A stretch of 64,000 nucleotides of DNA, taken from contig NZ_CP049859.1 of the NCBI RefSeq assembly GCF_011400295.1, positions 930,001 to 994,000 on the forward strand, given 5' to 3'. Positions 16,757 through 25,013 of this stretch are shown one piece after another. A model generated the notes under the pieces. That model was not told the DNA's origin. It worked only from the letters and a program-made list of their open reading frames with translations, and searched no databases. Each line of letters starts with the position of its first letter. Position 1 is the stretch's first letter. The position numbers were made by a program, and so were the translations under genes. Source of the DNA: Erysipelothrix sp. HDW6A. GTDB lineage: Bacteria > Bacillota_I > Bacilli_A > Erysipelotrichales > Erysipelotrichaceae.

Positions 16757-17158
16757 ATGACAACAAAAAATAAAGTAACTTACTTAGGTACAGGTCGTCG
16801 TAAGACATCCGTTGCTCGTGTCTATTTGACTCCAGGAACAGGTGTTATTACAATTAACCACAAACCAATTGAAGTGCACTTGCCTTCAGAATTATTACAA
16901 ATGACAGTTCGTTCACCATTTGAAATTACAGGAACAGTTGATCAATTCGACGTTAATGTAAACGTTAATGGTGGTGGATTAACAGGACAAGCTGGAGCGA
17001 TTCGTCATGGAATCTCACGTGCTTTATTAGAAGCATCAGTAGACTACCGTGCATCACTTAAAGCTGCAGGATTCTTAACACGTGACTCACGTGCTAAAGA
17101 ACGTAAGAAACCAGGATTGAAAGCTGCACGTCGTGCACCACAATTCTCAAAACGTTAA
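16757..17158 (+). CDS. rpsI: 30S ribosomal protein S9
   Basis: S9 binds the 30S head and its C-terminal tail reaches the P-site tRNA. The 133-residue protein has [49 protein letters not shown] and the expected terminal PQFSKR. TAGGAGAAG precedes ATG. It ends the rplM-rpsI operon before a strong terminator. Confidence 0.98.
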   Translation: MTTKNKVTYLGTGRRKTSVARVYLTPGTGVITINHKPIEVHLPSELLQMTVRSPFEITGTVDQFDVNVNVNGGGLTGQAGAIRHGISRALLEASVDYRASLKAAGFLTRDSRAKERKKPGLKAARRAPQFSKR

Positions 17159-17182
17159 TCAAATTTGGTTATCATATTTGGA

Positions 17183-17210
17183 AACTCTCACTTTTGTGGG
17201 AGTTTTTTTG
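17183..17210 (+). terminator. Terminator of rplM-rpsI
   Basis: Stem AACTCTCAC-TTTT-GTGGGAGTT (one G-T pair) followed by a T run. Confidence 0.92.
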
Positions 17211-17284
17211 TTCTTAAGACGAATTCAATAGAAATATACGAATTTTATGATATACTAACTAAAATTGGAAATAGGAGATAAGCT

Positions 17285-18229
17285 ATGGAACAAAATTTTA
17301 CAAGCGAAGTGGTTATTTTTAATGATGATAATCTATCTTTAGAAGTTAATATAACACCTGATTCTGATACTGTATGGCTAACACAGGATCAAATTTCTGA
17401 TCTTTTTGAAACTGCGAGATCCTCTGTTTCTTATCATATATCAAATATTTTTTAAGAAGGAGAATTAAATAAAGATACTTCTGTCGAAATTTTCGACAGA
17501 AGTAAAAGAAAAGCATCACGACCACCAATGTATTATAACCTTGATGTAATAATATCAGTTGGTTATCGTGTTAAATCAAAACGTGGAATCCAATTTAGAA
17601 AGTGGGCAACATCTGTCTTAAAAGATTATGCGATCAAAGGATACGCGATTAATAAAAATAAGATTGACTATAATACACAACTGAAATTGATTAAACTACT
17701 CGAAAGAACAACAAATCAATTAGAATCGTCAGAGATTTTGGCTGTGTTAGAAAACTATACCCTAGCCCTTCAACTTCTTGATGACTACGATCATCAGAGA
17801 ATAAATAAGCCTAAAGGGAGCGAGTCAACGTATCGTTTAACTTATGATGAATGTATGATACTTATTGATGAAATGAGAAGAGGTCACGATTCCGATGTTT
17901 TTGGAATTGAACGAGAAGGAGCATTTAAATCAAGCATTGGCGCAATCTATCAAACGTTTGCTGGTAATGAAGTGTATACGACTTTAGAAGAAAAAGCAGC
18001 ACACCTTCTATATTTTCTTGTAAAGAACCATGGGTTTATTGATGGCAATAAGCGAATTGCGGCAGCATTATTTGTATACTTCTTAGATAGAAATGATTCG
18101 CTAATTGCAGATGGAGTGCAAGTGATAAATAATAAAACACTTGTTGCATTAACGATTATGCTTGCAGAATCCAATCCAAACGAAAAAGAATTGCTCATAA
18201 ACCTTATTATGAATTTATTAAATGCGTAG
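17285..18229 (+). pseudogene. RhuM-family protein with C-terminal Fic/Doc domain, interrupted by an in-frame TAA
   Basis: One frame runs from ATG 17285 (AGGAGA upstream) to 18229 with a single TAA at 17453-17455. Without it the protein would be 314 residues. The first part has WLTQDQISDLF and, after the stop, YYNLDVIISVGYRVKSKRGIQFRKWA, the hallmark of RhuM proteins. The end has the Fic motif HGFIDGNKR (249-257), the Doc-like form with Lys in place of the AMPylator Gly. A one-base change would turn TAA into the expected Lys AAA. An internal start, ATG 17528, could express the Fic half. RhuM-Fic genes are common in mobile or toxin-like settings; the role here is unknown. Confidence 0.85.
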
Positions 18230-18362
18230 CTAACTTACAATTAAGTAGTAATAAACTTATACTCTATAAGGTAATACAAAGTAGCAAACCTTTCTTAAAA
18301 GTCTCTGTTTATCATACTTAGGTATTAACGAAATGTTAGTATCAAGATTTTCTTTTTTCAAT

Positions 18363-18395
18363 GGGCTCTCAGAGAATATCTGAGTGCTCTTTTTT
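18363..18395 (+). terminator. Terminator downstream of the RhuM-Fic gene
   Basis: Near-perfect stem GGGCTCTCAGA / TCTGAGTGCTC with a GAATA loop, followed by six T, about 130 bp past the Fic stop codon. Confidence 0.85.
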
Positions 18396-18669
18396 AGAGA
18401 TGACTATAACTATGGATGAAAATTCAATAAAGTGATTTGTTGAATACTTGAAAGCATTTAACACTCTAATCAATGTGATTGTCATTTTACATATATATTC
18501 ACTTCACTTTTGATTGGTTTTTGTTTCGTCTGAATTAAGACAGTTCGAGTGTTTCCATATTTGAGGAATATTTATTGTCCTATTTCATTCAAGCAGTTAA
18601 TGATATTTACCACATTACATAATAATTTTACGTTAAGGAGAGCCAAGCCATAGTGATTTCAAAAAAGTT

Positions 18670-18722
18670 ATGAAAAGTTATAAAAAGTAGCATATAATTG
18701 TAGTGTAAACTCAAAGTTTACA
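18670..18722 (+). promoter_or_regulatory. Promoter and palindromic operator of the XRE regulator gene
   Basis: ATGAAA (18670-18675), 17 bp, perfect TATAAT (18693-18698). Just downstream a perfect inverted repeat TGTAAACT-CAA-AGTTTACA (18704-18722) covers the transcript start. This is a typical layout for autorepression by the XRE protein encoded next. The stretch 18396-18669 holds AT-rich DNA with nothing else recognisable. Confidence 0.65.
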
Positions 18723-18791
18723 GAAAGATAGCCAAAGATTGTTGTTAAAATTGATAAACTTGGGTAAGTTTAATATAGAGGTGAACCAATT

Positions 18792-19946
18792 ATGACATTA
18801 GGACAAAGAATATCGCAGAATCGAAAGAAATTAGGTTTATCACAGGAAGCATTGGGAGAAAAACTAAATGTTTCTAGACAAGCAGTATATAAATGGGAAT
18901 CAGATATTAGCCTTCCAGATACTAATAATCTTATTGAGCTTAGTAAGATATTTTCTGTAAGCATTAATGAATTGATTGGAAATGAAGATGTCACAATAAC
19001 TTCTTCTCATGATAACCACGATCAACAGAAAGGCAAACAAGCAAAGCCAAATCGAGCATTGATTCTTGTTTTATGTTTAGTAATAGTTGGTCTTGTTTGG
19101 TCGCTGAATGATATGAAGAATAATATTAGTAATCTTAACTTCGAGATTGCCAATTTGAGCAGAAGAATTGATAGTATTCAAGGGTATCAGAAACAACCAC
19201 AATTTGATGAGTCTAAATTCAATGAAAGTTCATTGACAATAGAAGATATAGATTTATTAAAGAAAGAAATGACAATGTTACTTAGAGTCGCACCAAAAAT
19301 TGAAACGAAAGACTCGAAAATAGTGTTTTATGTTAACGATAGCACTTTTGATGTTGAAAAGAATTCTGAGCAAGTCTATGAACTGCGTCAAGTTATCCCA
19401 ATTGTCGATAAAGTTAATGCGGGGATCATAATAAAGGGTAACGAAACTATTGAGACTATTCCGATGTTCACTGAGGATAATGTTATTTATAACCGACTCT
19501 TTAGTGTAAATGTAAACTATGTCGAAATGCCAAAAGATTCTCTTATCCTAAGAGTAGATATTAATCCTCCGATAAATTTTAAAGGAGAAGCTAGATCAGT
19601 CGGTTCGGATAATATTACAAAAACAATAAATATTGATGACGAGTATCAAATTAATAAAATATTTGTTCAAATCATTGATGAGGATGATAATATCTTGACT
19701 AGCATTGATTTCTTATCCGAAAACAACGGTCATATTTCTTTCTATAATAAGCAACTAGTTATTGATGATGTTAGAAGCTTAATGAAAAAGAATGCATACT
19801 TTAAAGTTAAAGTGAGAATTGAGGATAGCTTGGGTAGGAAATACTCCTATATTGAAGGTGAGTTTAAGTATGTTGCTGAATATGCTGATCACTGGTATAT
19901 TGATTACCGACATGCTGATTCAAAACCTATTCACATAGATAATTAA
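18792..19946 (+). CDS. XRE-family regulator with a transmembrane anchor and extracytoplasmic domain
   Basis: The 384-residue protein has an N-terminal Cro/CI-type HTH (about 4-60; LSQEALGEKLNVSRQAVYKWES). One hydrophobic segment follows at about 90-107 (ALILVLCLVIVGLVWSL), then a coiled-coil-like stretch and a roughly 230-residue C-terminal domain predicted to lie outside the membrane. I do not recognise the C-terminal domain. GAGGTGA precedes ATG. A palindrome near its promoter suggests autoregulation. It may be a one-component membrane sensor, but the signal and targets are unknown. A weak hairpin (TAAGAGAA...TTCTCTTA, 19955-19988) follows. Confidence 0.8.
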   Translation: MTLGQRISQNRKKLGLSQEALGEKLNVSRQAVYKWESDISLPDTNNLIELSKIFSVSINELIGNEDVTITSSHDNHDQQKGKQAKPNRALILVLCLVIVGLVWSLNDMKNNISNLNFEIANLSRRIDSIQGYQKQPQFDESKFNESSLTIEDIDLLKKEMTMLLRVAPKIETKDSKIVFYVNDSTFDVEKNSEQVYELRQVIPIVDKVNAGIIIKGNETIETIPMFTEDNVIYNRLFSVNVNYVEMPKDSLILRVDINPPINFKGEARSVGSDNITKTINIDDEYQINKIFVQIIDEDDNILTSIDFLSENNGHISFYNKQLVIDDVRSLMKKNAYFKVKVRIEDSLGRKYSYIEGEFKYVAEYADHWYIDYRHADSKPIHIDN

Positions 19947-20074
19947 GAGTTAGATAAGAGAATGCTATTGATAAATGGTGTTCTCTTAATTATTGCTTAT
20001 AGATAGTATAAACAATTCTAATGTGATAAATCCTAGGATGTGGCGTATAATGTAGTGAGAGATAGGAGTGTATT

Positions 20075-20620
20075 ATGAAGAAATTATGGACTTTATTTTC
20101 TTCTTCGTTCTATTTGAGTACTTTTACATTCGGTGGGGGATATGTCATTGTTCCATTACTACGTAAGAAATTCGTAGAAGATTTGAATTGGATTGAGGAA
20201 AACGAGATGATGGATTTGGTGGCGATTGCACAGTCATCACCAGGATCTTTAGCGGTTAATGCAACAATTCTAATAGGATACAAAATTGATGGAGTTAGAG
20301 GCGCTTTAATTACCACATTAGGTACTGTGCTTCCACCTCTTATTTTATTGTCTATTATTTCGTATTTTTATGTTGCTTTCAAACAAAATATTTATATTAA
20401 TGCTGCCTTAGGTGCTATGGCTGCAGGTGTAGCGGCTGTTGTTATTGATGTCGTAATAAAAATGTATAAAAATGTCATGCAAGATAAAAGAAATGATTCA
20501 TTGATTATTATGGTTCTTGTATTTATCGCAGGCTATTTCTTGAATATTAATATTATTCTTATTATCCTTACAGTTATTGCGTATGGGGTCTTTATAACGC
20601 TGAAGGAGAGAAGGAAATGA
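20075..20620 (+). CDS. Chromate transporter, ChrA half-protein (first pair, first gene)
   Basis: A 181-residue single-CHR-domain membrane protein. The opening SSFYLSTFTFGGGYVIVPLL carries the family FGGG motif, with AQSSPGSLAVN after it, and about six hydrophobic segments. ATAGGAGTG precedes ATG; a TATAAT -10 lies at 20046-20051. It overlaps the next gene by ATGA. Paired short CHR proteins act as a heterodimer. Chromate is the family's name-giving substrate; the physiological one is often unknown. Confidence 0.87.
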   Translation: MKKLWTLFSSSFYLSTFTFGGGYVIVPLLRKKFVEDLNWIEENEMMDLVAIAQSSPGSLAVNATILIGYKIDGVRGALITTLGTVLPPLILLSIISYFYVAFKQNIYINAALGAMAAGVAAVVIDVVIKMYKNVMQDKRNDSLIIMVLVFIAGYFLNINIILIILTVIAYGVFITLKERRK

Positions 20621-21153
20621 TTTATTTACAATTACTATGGGCTTTCTTTCAAGTGGGTTTAGTGAGCTTTGGTGGTGGTTATGCATCAATGACTCCTATA
20701 TTCAATCAGGTCGTTACACAAAATTCCTGGATTACACCGGAACAGTTTGCTGACCTAATTACAATCTCACAGATGACTCCAGGACCTATTGCACTTAACT
20801 CAGCAACATTCGTAGGATTACAGATTGCGGGGTTACCAGGAGCGATTGTTGCAACGATTGGTAATATTCTACCATCAATGATTATCGTTGGTACTTTAGC
20901 GTATGTTTACTTTAAATTCAGCAGTCTAAAGATGATTCAAAACGTACTAAACAGTCTGAGACCTGCTGTAGTATCATTAATCCTTATTGCAGGGGTATCC
21001 CTTGTGTCAAATGCTTTCTTTACTCCAGATACTAATATCTTTAACATTGTCCTATTCTTTGGAGCTCTAATTGTTCTTAATCGAACGAAGATTGATCCAA
21101 TTGTTGTGATGATTATTACTGGATGCATTGGTGTTGTTTCGATAATGATTTAA
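20617..21153 (+). CDS. Chromate transporter, ChrA half-protein (first pair, second gene)
   Basis: The 178-residue partner of the preceding gene, with QVGLVSFGGGYASMTPI and ISQMTPGPIALNSATFVGLQ, the CHR-domain signature. It starts inside the upstream stop (ATGA), so the two are translationally coupled. No terminator is obvious before the tRNA promoter at 21267. Confidence 0.87.
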   Translation: MIYLQLLWAFFQVGLVSFGGGYASMTPIFNQVVTQNSWITPEQFADLITISQMTPGPIALNSATFVGLQIAGLPGAIVATIGNILPSMIIVGTLAYVYFKFSSLKMIQNVLNSLRPAVVSLILIAGVSLVSNAFFTPDTNIFNIVLFFGALIVLNRTKIDPIVVMIITGCIGVVSIMI

Positions 21154-21266
21154 TAATATATTGAAGTTGAATATGGATATATTTGATCTGTGTTCAACTT
21201 TTCTATTGTCTAAAAATTGCAGTAAAAAAAATAGTAAGTTTTTTAGCTTAAAAAGGTGAAATATCA

Positions 21267-21295
21267 TTGACAGTTAGTACTGCAAATGTTATATT
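21267..21295 (+). promoter_or_regulatory. Promoter of the first tRNA-Ile/tRNA-Ala unit
   Basis: TTGACA (21267-21272), 17-bp spacer, TATATT (21290-21295). The same elements with the same spacing precede the second tRNA pair at 47701. Confidence 0.88.
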
Positions 21296-21312
21296 ATTAA
21301 GGCAGTTAAGAT

Positions 21313-21389
<77 letters not shown>

Positions 21390-21415
21390 TTAGTATTATT
21401 CTGCATTTACAATTT

Positions 21416-21491
21416 GGGGTTTTAGCTCAGCTGGGAGAGCGCCTGCCTTGCACGCAGGAGGTCATCGGTTCGATCCCGATAAGCTCCACCA
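21416..21491 (+). tRNA. tRNA-Ala (TGC), first copy
   Basis: 76 nt with encoded CCA. Acceptor GGGGTTT pairs with AAGCTCC and includes the G3-U70 pair that identifies alanine tRNA. The anticodon loop CTTGCAC gives TGC. The sequence is identical to the copy at 47849. Confidence 0.97.
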
Positions 21492-21504
21492 AATTTTAAT
21501 TAAT

Positions 21505-21527
21505 AAGTCACTTCGGTGGCTTTTTTT
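21505..21527 (+). terminator. Terminator of the first tRNA unit
   Basis: AAGTCAC-TTCG-GTGGCTT followed by T7 minus two used in the stem; near-perfect stem with one G-T pair. Confidence 0.9.
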
Positions 21528-22276
21528 ATTTCTGTTTGTGGTTACTTAAACAAGTTATGTTTAAGTAACTTTTTAAAGATTAGTATGAAAAATTCTTTTA
21601 TTGAAAGATAAATGACTTAAATCATAAATTAATGAAACAATCATAAAACAAGACAGTAATTTACTTAGTACTTTGTGGATTGGGTCTGTTAGTAGTGTTT
21701 CATATATGTTATGTAATATGTGATAAGTCTGCGGATCTTTTTAATGTATGTTAATTAGTTTTTATCCACTCAATCAACAAAGTAATACTTTGTCACTTTT
21801 GATTGATAAAGTATCTTAAAATTTGAAATGATTTTAAAGATGTAGTGATAAAAAGAAGAAAAAGTATGCACAAGAAATAATAAGATAAACTATAAATTGA
21901 AGATAATATATTCAGATCATAAATAATATGGACGTAAATTAAAGAATTAGTGTTCTAAATTTGATAAAGATATTGGGAATTCCCAACTTTCTCTAACCTA
22001 TTTATATAATTTTTTGTTTTTGAATAAAGATATGGTGAGGAGTCAAAATTTATTTAATAAGTGAGAGGATATGATTAGTCGCTGCAGGCTAAATTCCACT
22101 TTACAAATTATTAAGCTTATGTTATTATTCTAAAGCTATATTATATAAATGTGTATTGTTTGGTATATTAATAAATTTGAGTAATGTTAATATTGTTGCA
22201 ATTTCCATAATATATTGGGATGTTAAGACATTTTCAATGAGTAGATACCTTTTCATTTCATATAGTTAAAAATATT
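21528..22276. other. Gene-free AT-rich spacer with inverted repeats
   Basis: No convincing gene was seen in about 750 bp. It holds a perfect 12-bp stem GTTACTTAAACA/TGTTTAAGTAAC (21541-21569) followed by TTTTT, probably a second terminator; a smaller stem ACAAAGT/ACTTTGT at 21777-21793; and a 14-bp palindrome TTGGGAATTCCCAA at 21973-21986, possibly an operator. The promoter of the surface-protein gene must lie in the right-hand part. Confidence 0.6.
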
Positions 22277-22290
22277 GTGGAGGGATAATT

Positions 22291-23907
22291 ATGAAAAAAA
22301 GTAAAATCTTATCGAGAATTATGAGAATAATGATAGTTGGGTTGATAGCAATCTCACCGTTTATTGGTAATATCGATTCAGTAAGCGCGCGTACACGTGA
22401 ATTAACAAAGTTTATTATCAATGGTGAAATTGGTAGGGATTATTATGTAGCAGACTATTTTGAATTTGAGTATTCAGGTAGTGATTACGGAAGAAATCAC
22501 AGATGGACACATCCGATAACAGGGGAAGTTGAATACTCAACTATTATGGATTTGCGAGATCTTCCTGAAGGAGAGTATGTTCAATTTATTGAAGCTCAAC
22601 ATCATAAATTTCCAGCATGGGATAATGGTTTTTTTTACACATTAACAATTAGGTCAAATCCAGTTGTTTCAGTCAATAAACCGGTTAATCCTGGTTCATC
22701 TGATTTCTTAGTGGGAAGAGACATCAATGATACGTTCGGAGAAGTGAATATCGAACTGAGTAAATGGGAGATAAGAGACGACAATAATAATGTATTGTTA
22801 AGTGGTCAATATAATGTTCCACCTACTCAAGATCAAATAGATTCTTTACCAGCTGGTAACTATACAATCAGTAATACTATCCATGAAAATGTAATTGCAG
22901 AATACGGTGATGGTACAGTTTTCAACACGGTAGAGGCTGAATTTAGTATTATTGAAGGTTCATTATCTGTTTCGTACATTGAAATTGATACGGAAGATAA
23001 TATTGTAGAGGATGGTTTAAGTATTATAGACCCACTTTTAACAGAGAGAACAGGGAAGGAATATGTAACAGTTCCAAAAGATATTCCAGGCTATACTCTT
23101 GTCAAAGATTCAGGAAATACATCTGGTGTTTACACTGAGGGACAAACAGATGTAGTATATTATTATATTAAGAATGAAATTCCTAAAAGCAGTACAACTA
23201 TAACGGTTCATCATGTAGATGATAATGGTAATATCCTATCAACTAAAGAAGTGTTAGAAGGGTATGAGGGAGATCCTTATACAACGAATCCGCAGCAAAT
23301 TCCAGGATATGAAATTAAAACAATTCCTGTAAATAATAATGGAGTACACAGTGAGGAGCCTGCAGAAGTAGTGTATGTCTACAGCTTGATACCACCAATT
23401 ATTGATAACGTTATTGAAAAGGATAAAGTCATTACTGGTTCTGGAACTCCTGGTATGCAAGTAGAAGTGACATTACCTAATGGTGAGATTATTGTAGCTG
23501 ATATTGATGAACAAGGGAAATGGGAAGTAGATGTTCCTGAATATATAATTATTAACAGAGAAGACATTGTAACGGCTGTAACTGTTGATCCGAAATTTGG
23601 AACTAATTCGACGAAATCAACGAATGATACAGTGATTGTTGCAGGGTCAGAAGAGTCCACTGAACCAGAGAATAAGCCAAACCCTGAACCAGAGGATAAG
23701 CCGAATCTTGAACCTGAGAGTAAGCCGAATCCTGAACCAGAGAATAAACCAAATTCTGATTTAGGGAGCAATTCAAATACCTTACCAAATACCGGTGCAA
23801 ATACTCTACCTAACACAGGGCTTACAGACAATCTAATTATATATGCGGCTGCCTTGATTATATCAGGTATGGTAGTGCGACTAATGAATAATAAGAAACG
23901 ATTATAA
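22291..23907 (+). CDS. LPXTG cell-wall-anchored surface protein with two MucBP repeats
   Basis: A 538-residue exported protein. A signal peptide ends near 33 (FIGNIDSVSA). A 190-residue N-terminal region is unrecognised. Two MucBP-type domains lie at about 228-298 and 302-366 (each with IPGY and VVY(Y/V)Y), then a bacterial Ig-like domain at about 368-452 (GSGTPGMQVEVTLPNG) and a Pro/Glu/Asn/Lys wall-spanning repeat (PEPEDKPN units). It ends with two LPNTG motifs (498-502, 506-510), a hydrophobic segment and NNKKRL. Sortase should attach it to peptidoglycan. GGAGGGA precedes ATG. A mucin- or host-adhesion role is inferred from MucBP only. Confidence 0.9.
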   Translation: MKKSKILSRIMRIMIVGLIAISPFIGNIDSVSARTRELTKFIINGEIGRDYYVADYFEFEYSGSDYGRNHRWTHPITGEVEYSTIMDLRDLPEGEYVQFIEAQHHKFPAWDNGFFYTLTIRSNPVVSVNKPVNPGSSDFLVGRDINDTFGEVNIELSKWEIRDDNNNVLLSGQYNVPPTQDQIDSLPAGNYTISNTIHENVIAEYGDGTVFNTVEAEFSIIEGSLSVSYIEIDTEDNIVEDGLSIIDPLLTERTGKEYVTVPKDIPGYTLVKDSGNTSGVYTEGQTDVVYYYIKNEIPKSSTTITVHHVDDNGNILSTKEVLEGYEGDPYTTNPQQIPGYEIKTIPVNNNGVHSEEPAEVVYVYSLIPPIIDNVIEKDKVITGSGTPGMQVEVTLPNGEIIVADIDEQGKWEVDVPEYIIINREDIVTAVTVDPKFGTNSTKSTNDTVIVAGSEESTEPENKPNPEPEDKPNLEPESKPNPEPENKPNSDLGSNSNTLPNTGANTLPNTGLTDNLIIYAAALIISGMVVRLMNNKKRL

Positions 23908-23964
23908 GATAAGTGCTTTAAGTAGTATGAATTAATGTGTCAATTTTCATTTTATGATTAATGC

Positions 23965-24004
23965 AAAAAGGTGCTGTTGAGAACTAGTCTCAGCGGCACC
24001 TTTT
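23965..24004. terminator. Bidirectional terminator between the convergent surface-protein and dioxygenase genes
   Basis: AAAAAGGTGC ... GCACCTTTT with an inner stem TGAGA/TCTCA; A and T tracts on both sides let it work on either strand. Confidence 0.88.
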
Positions 24005-24023
24005 AGTGTATTCTTTTTTTACT

Positions 24024-24992
24024 TTATTTTCTGTAGTTAATACGTGTTGTATCGAAAGGACGGATTGTTCTTTCAATTTCTTCACGATTGCCTTCTAAGA
24101 ATGGTGGTAAACTTAAGCTTTCACCAAGTGTTGCTAGAGGCTCATCAACAGTAAATCCTGGTACATCAGTTGCAAATTCATAAAGAATGCTATCAACACG
24201 TGTATAGAGTGATTCAAAATAGAATCGTGTTACAAATCCTGAGTTAGGATAGTATAGACTGTTCACATGTTCAATACGTTTCATAAGTTCTGCATGATCT
24301 GGAATTCTTAGAGCAATATGGTGAACTGAACCATAACCTTGGTATTCATTTTGTGATTTTTGATCAACGCGTACATGAATACTTGAGCTGTTTCCACCAT
24401 CGCCTGTTTCGTAGCGAATAGCACCTTCTTCTTCACCAATACGTCTAAAGCCTAATGTATCAATTAACCATGATTCTTGACCTTCTAAATGGCGGACAGT
24501 GATTTCAATGGTACCGATACCAATAATCGCAAACTCATCAGGAACATCACTCCACTGGTTAGGAGTTCCAGGAGCTGTACCACCAGCACCGTTTTCATCA
24601 GATACTAAACGATAACGTAAACCATCGTGGTCTTCAAAACGTAAGCCTTTAACACCAAAGAGTTCATCAATGCCATGATGTTTGACTTTGAATTCTTCCA
24701 AACGTTTGAACCAGTAATCTAACGCTGCATCACTTGGAACACGAAGTCCAATTGAAGTAATAGCGTTTGTACCACGAACTGCTTTAGGAATACCTGGGAA
24801 ATCGAAGTATGTTAGGTCGTTACCAGCTGATGCGTTCTCATCTCCGAAAAACGTATGATATGCAGTAACATCATCTTGATTCACTGTCTTCTTTAAGAGG
24901 CGAAGACCTAAAACTTGAGTCATAAATTCGTAATTCTTTTGCGCATCACTTGCGATTGAAGTAATGTGATGCCAACCTGTGATTTTTTTCAT
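24024..24992 (-). CDS. Ring-cleaving dioxygenase / VOC-family protein (MhqO-like)
   Basis: A 322-residue protein with two vicinal-oxygen-chelate modules. It opens MKKITGWHHITSIASDAQKN; its first metal His is in WHHI, and the second module contains SVHHIALRIP and a later Glu in ILYEFATD. MhqO-type enzymes are linked to quinone or electrophile detoxification in Firmicutes. It lies 21 bp downstream of pyruvate oxidase on the same strand, so the two are probably one operon. The actual ring substrate is unknown. Confidence 0.85.
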   Translation of the reverse strand: MKKITGWHHITSIASDAQKNYEFMTQVLGLRLLKKTVNQDDVTAYHTFFGDENASAGNDLTYFDFPGIPKAVRGTNAITSIGLRVPSDAALDYWFKRLEEFKVKHHGIDELFGVKGLRFEDHDGLRYRLVSDENGAGGTAPGTPNQWSDVPDEFAIIGIGTIEITVRHLEGQESWLIDTLGFRRIGEEEGAIRYETGDGGNSSSIHVRVDQKSQNEYQGYGSVHHIALRIPDHAELMKRIEHVNSLYYPNSGFVTRFYFESLYTRVDSILYEFATDVPGFTVDEPLATLGESLSLPPFLEGNREEIERTIRPFDTTRINYRK

Positions 24993-25013
24993 ATGGGTAA
25001 AGCTCCTTTTCGT

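Noticed and set aside
19955-19988. Inverted repeat TAAGAGAA/TTCTCTTA after the XRE gene as a strong terminator
   Set aside because: The loop is long, the inner part pairs poorly and no T run follows; only a weak candidate.
23681-23764. Short tandem repeats as a possible CRISPR array
   Set aside because: They are in frame, encode PEPE-KPN wall-spanning repeats of the LPXTG protein and have no spacers. No CRISPR-like array was seen anywhere.
23379-23831. Minus-strand frame of 150 codons opposite the surface protein
   Set aside because: Its low-complexity Ser/Gly/Phe repeat is only the reverse reading of the Pro/Glu wall-spanning repeats.
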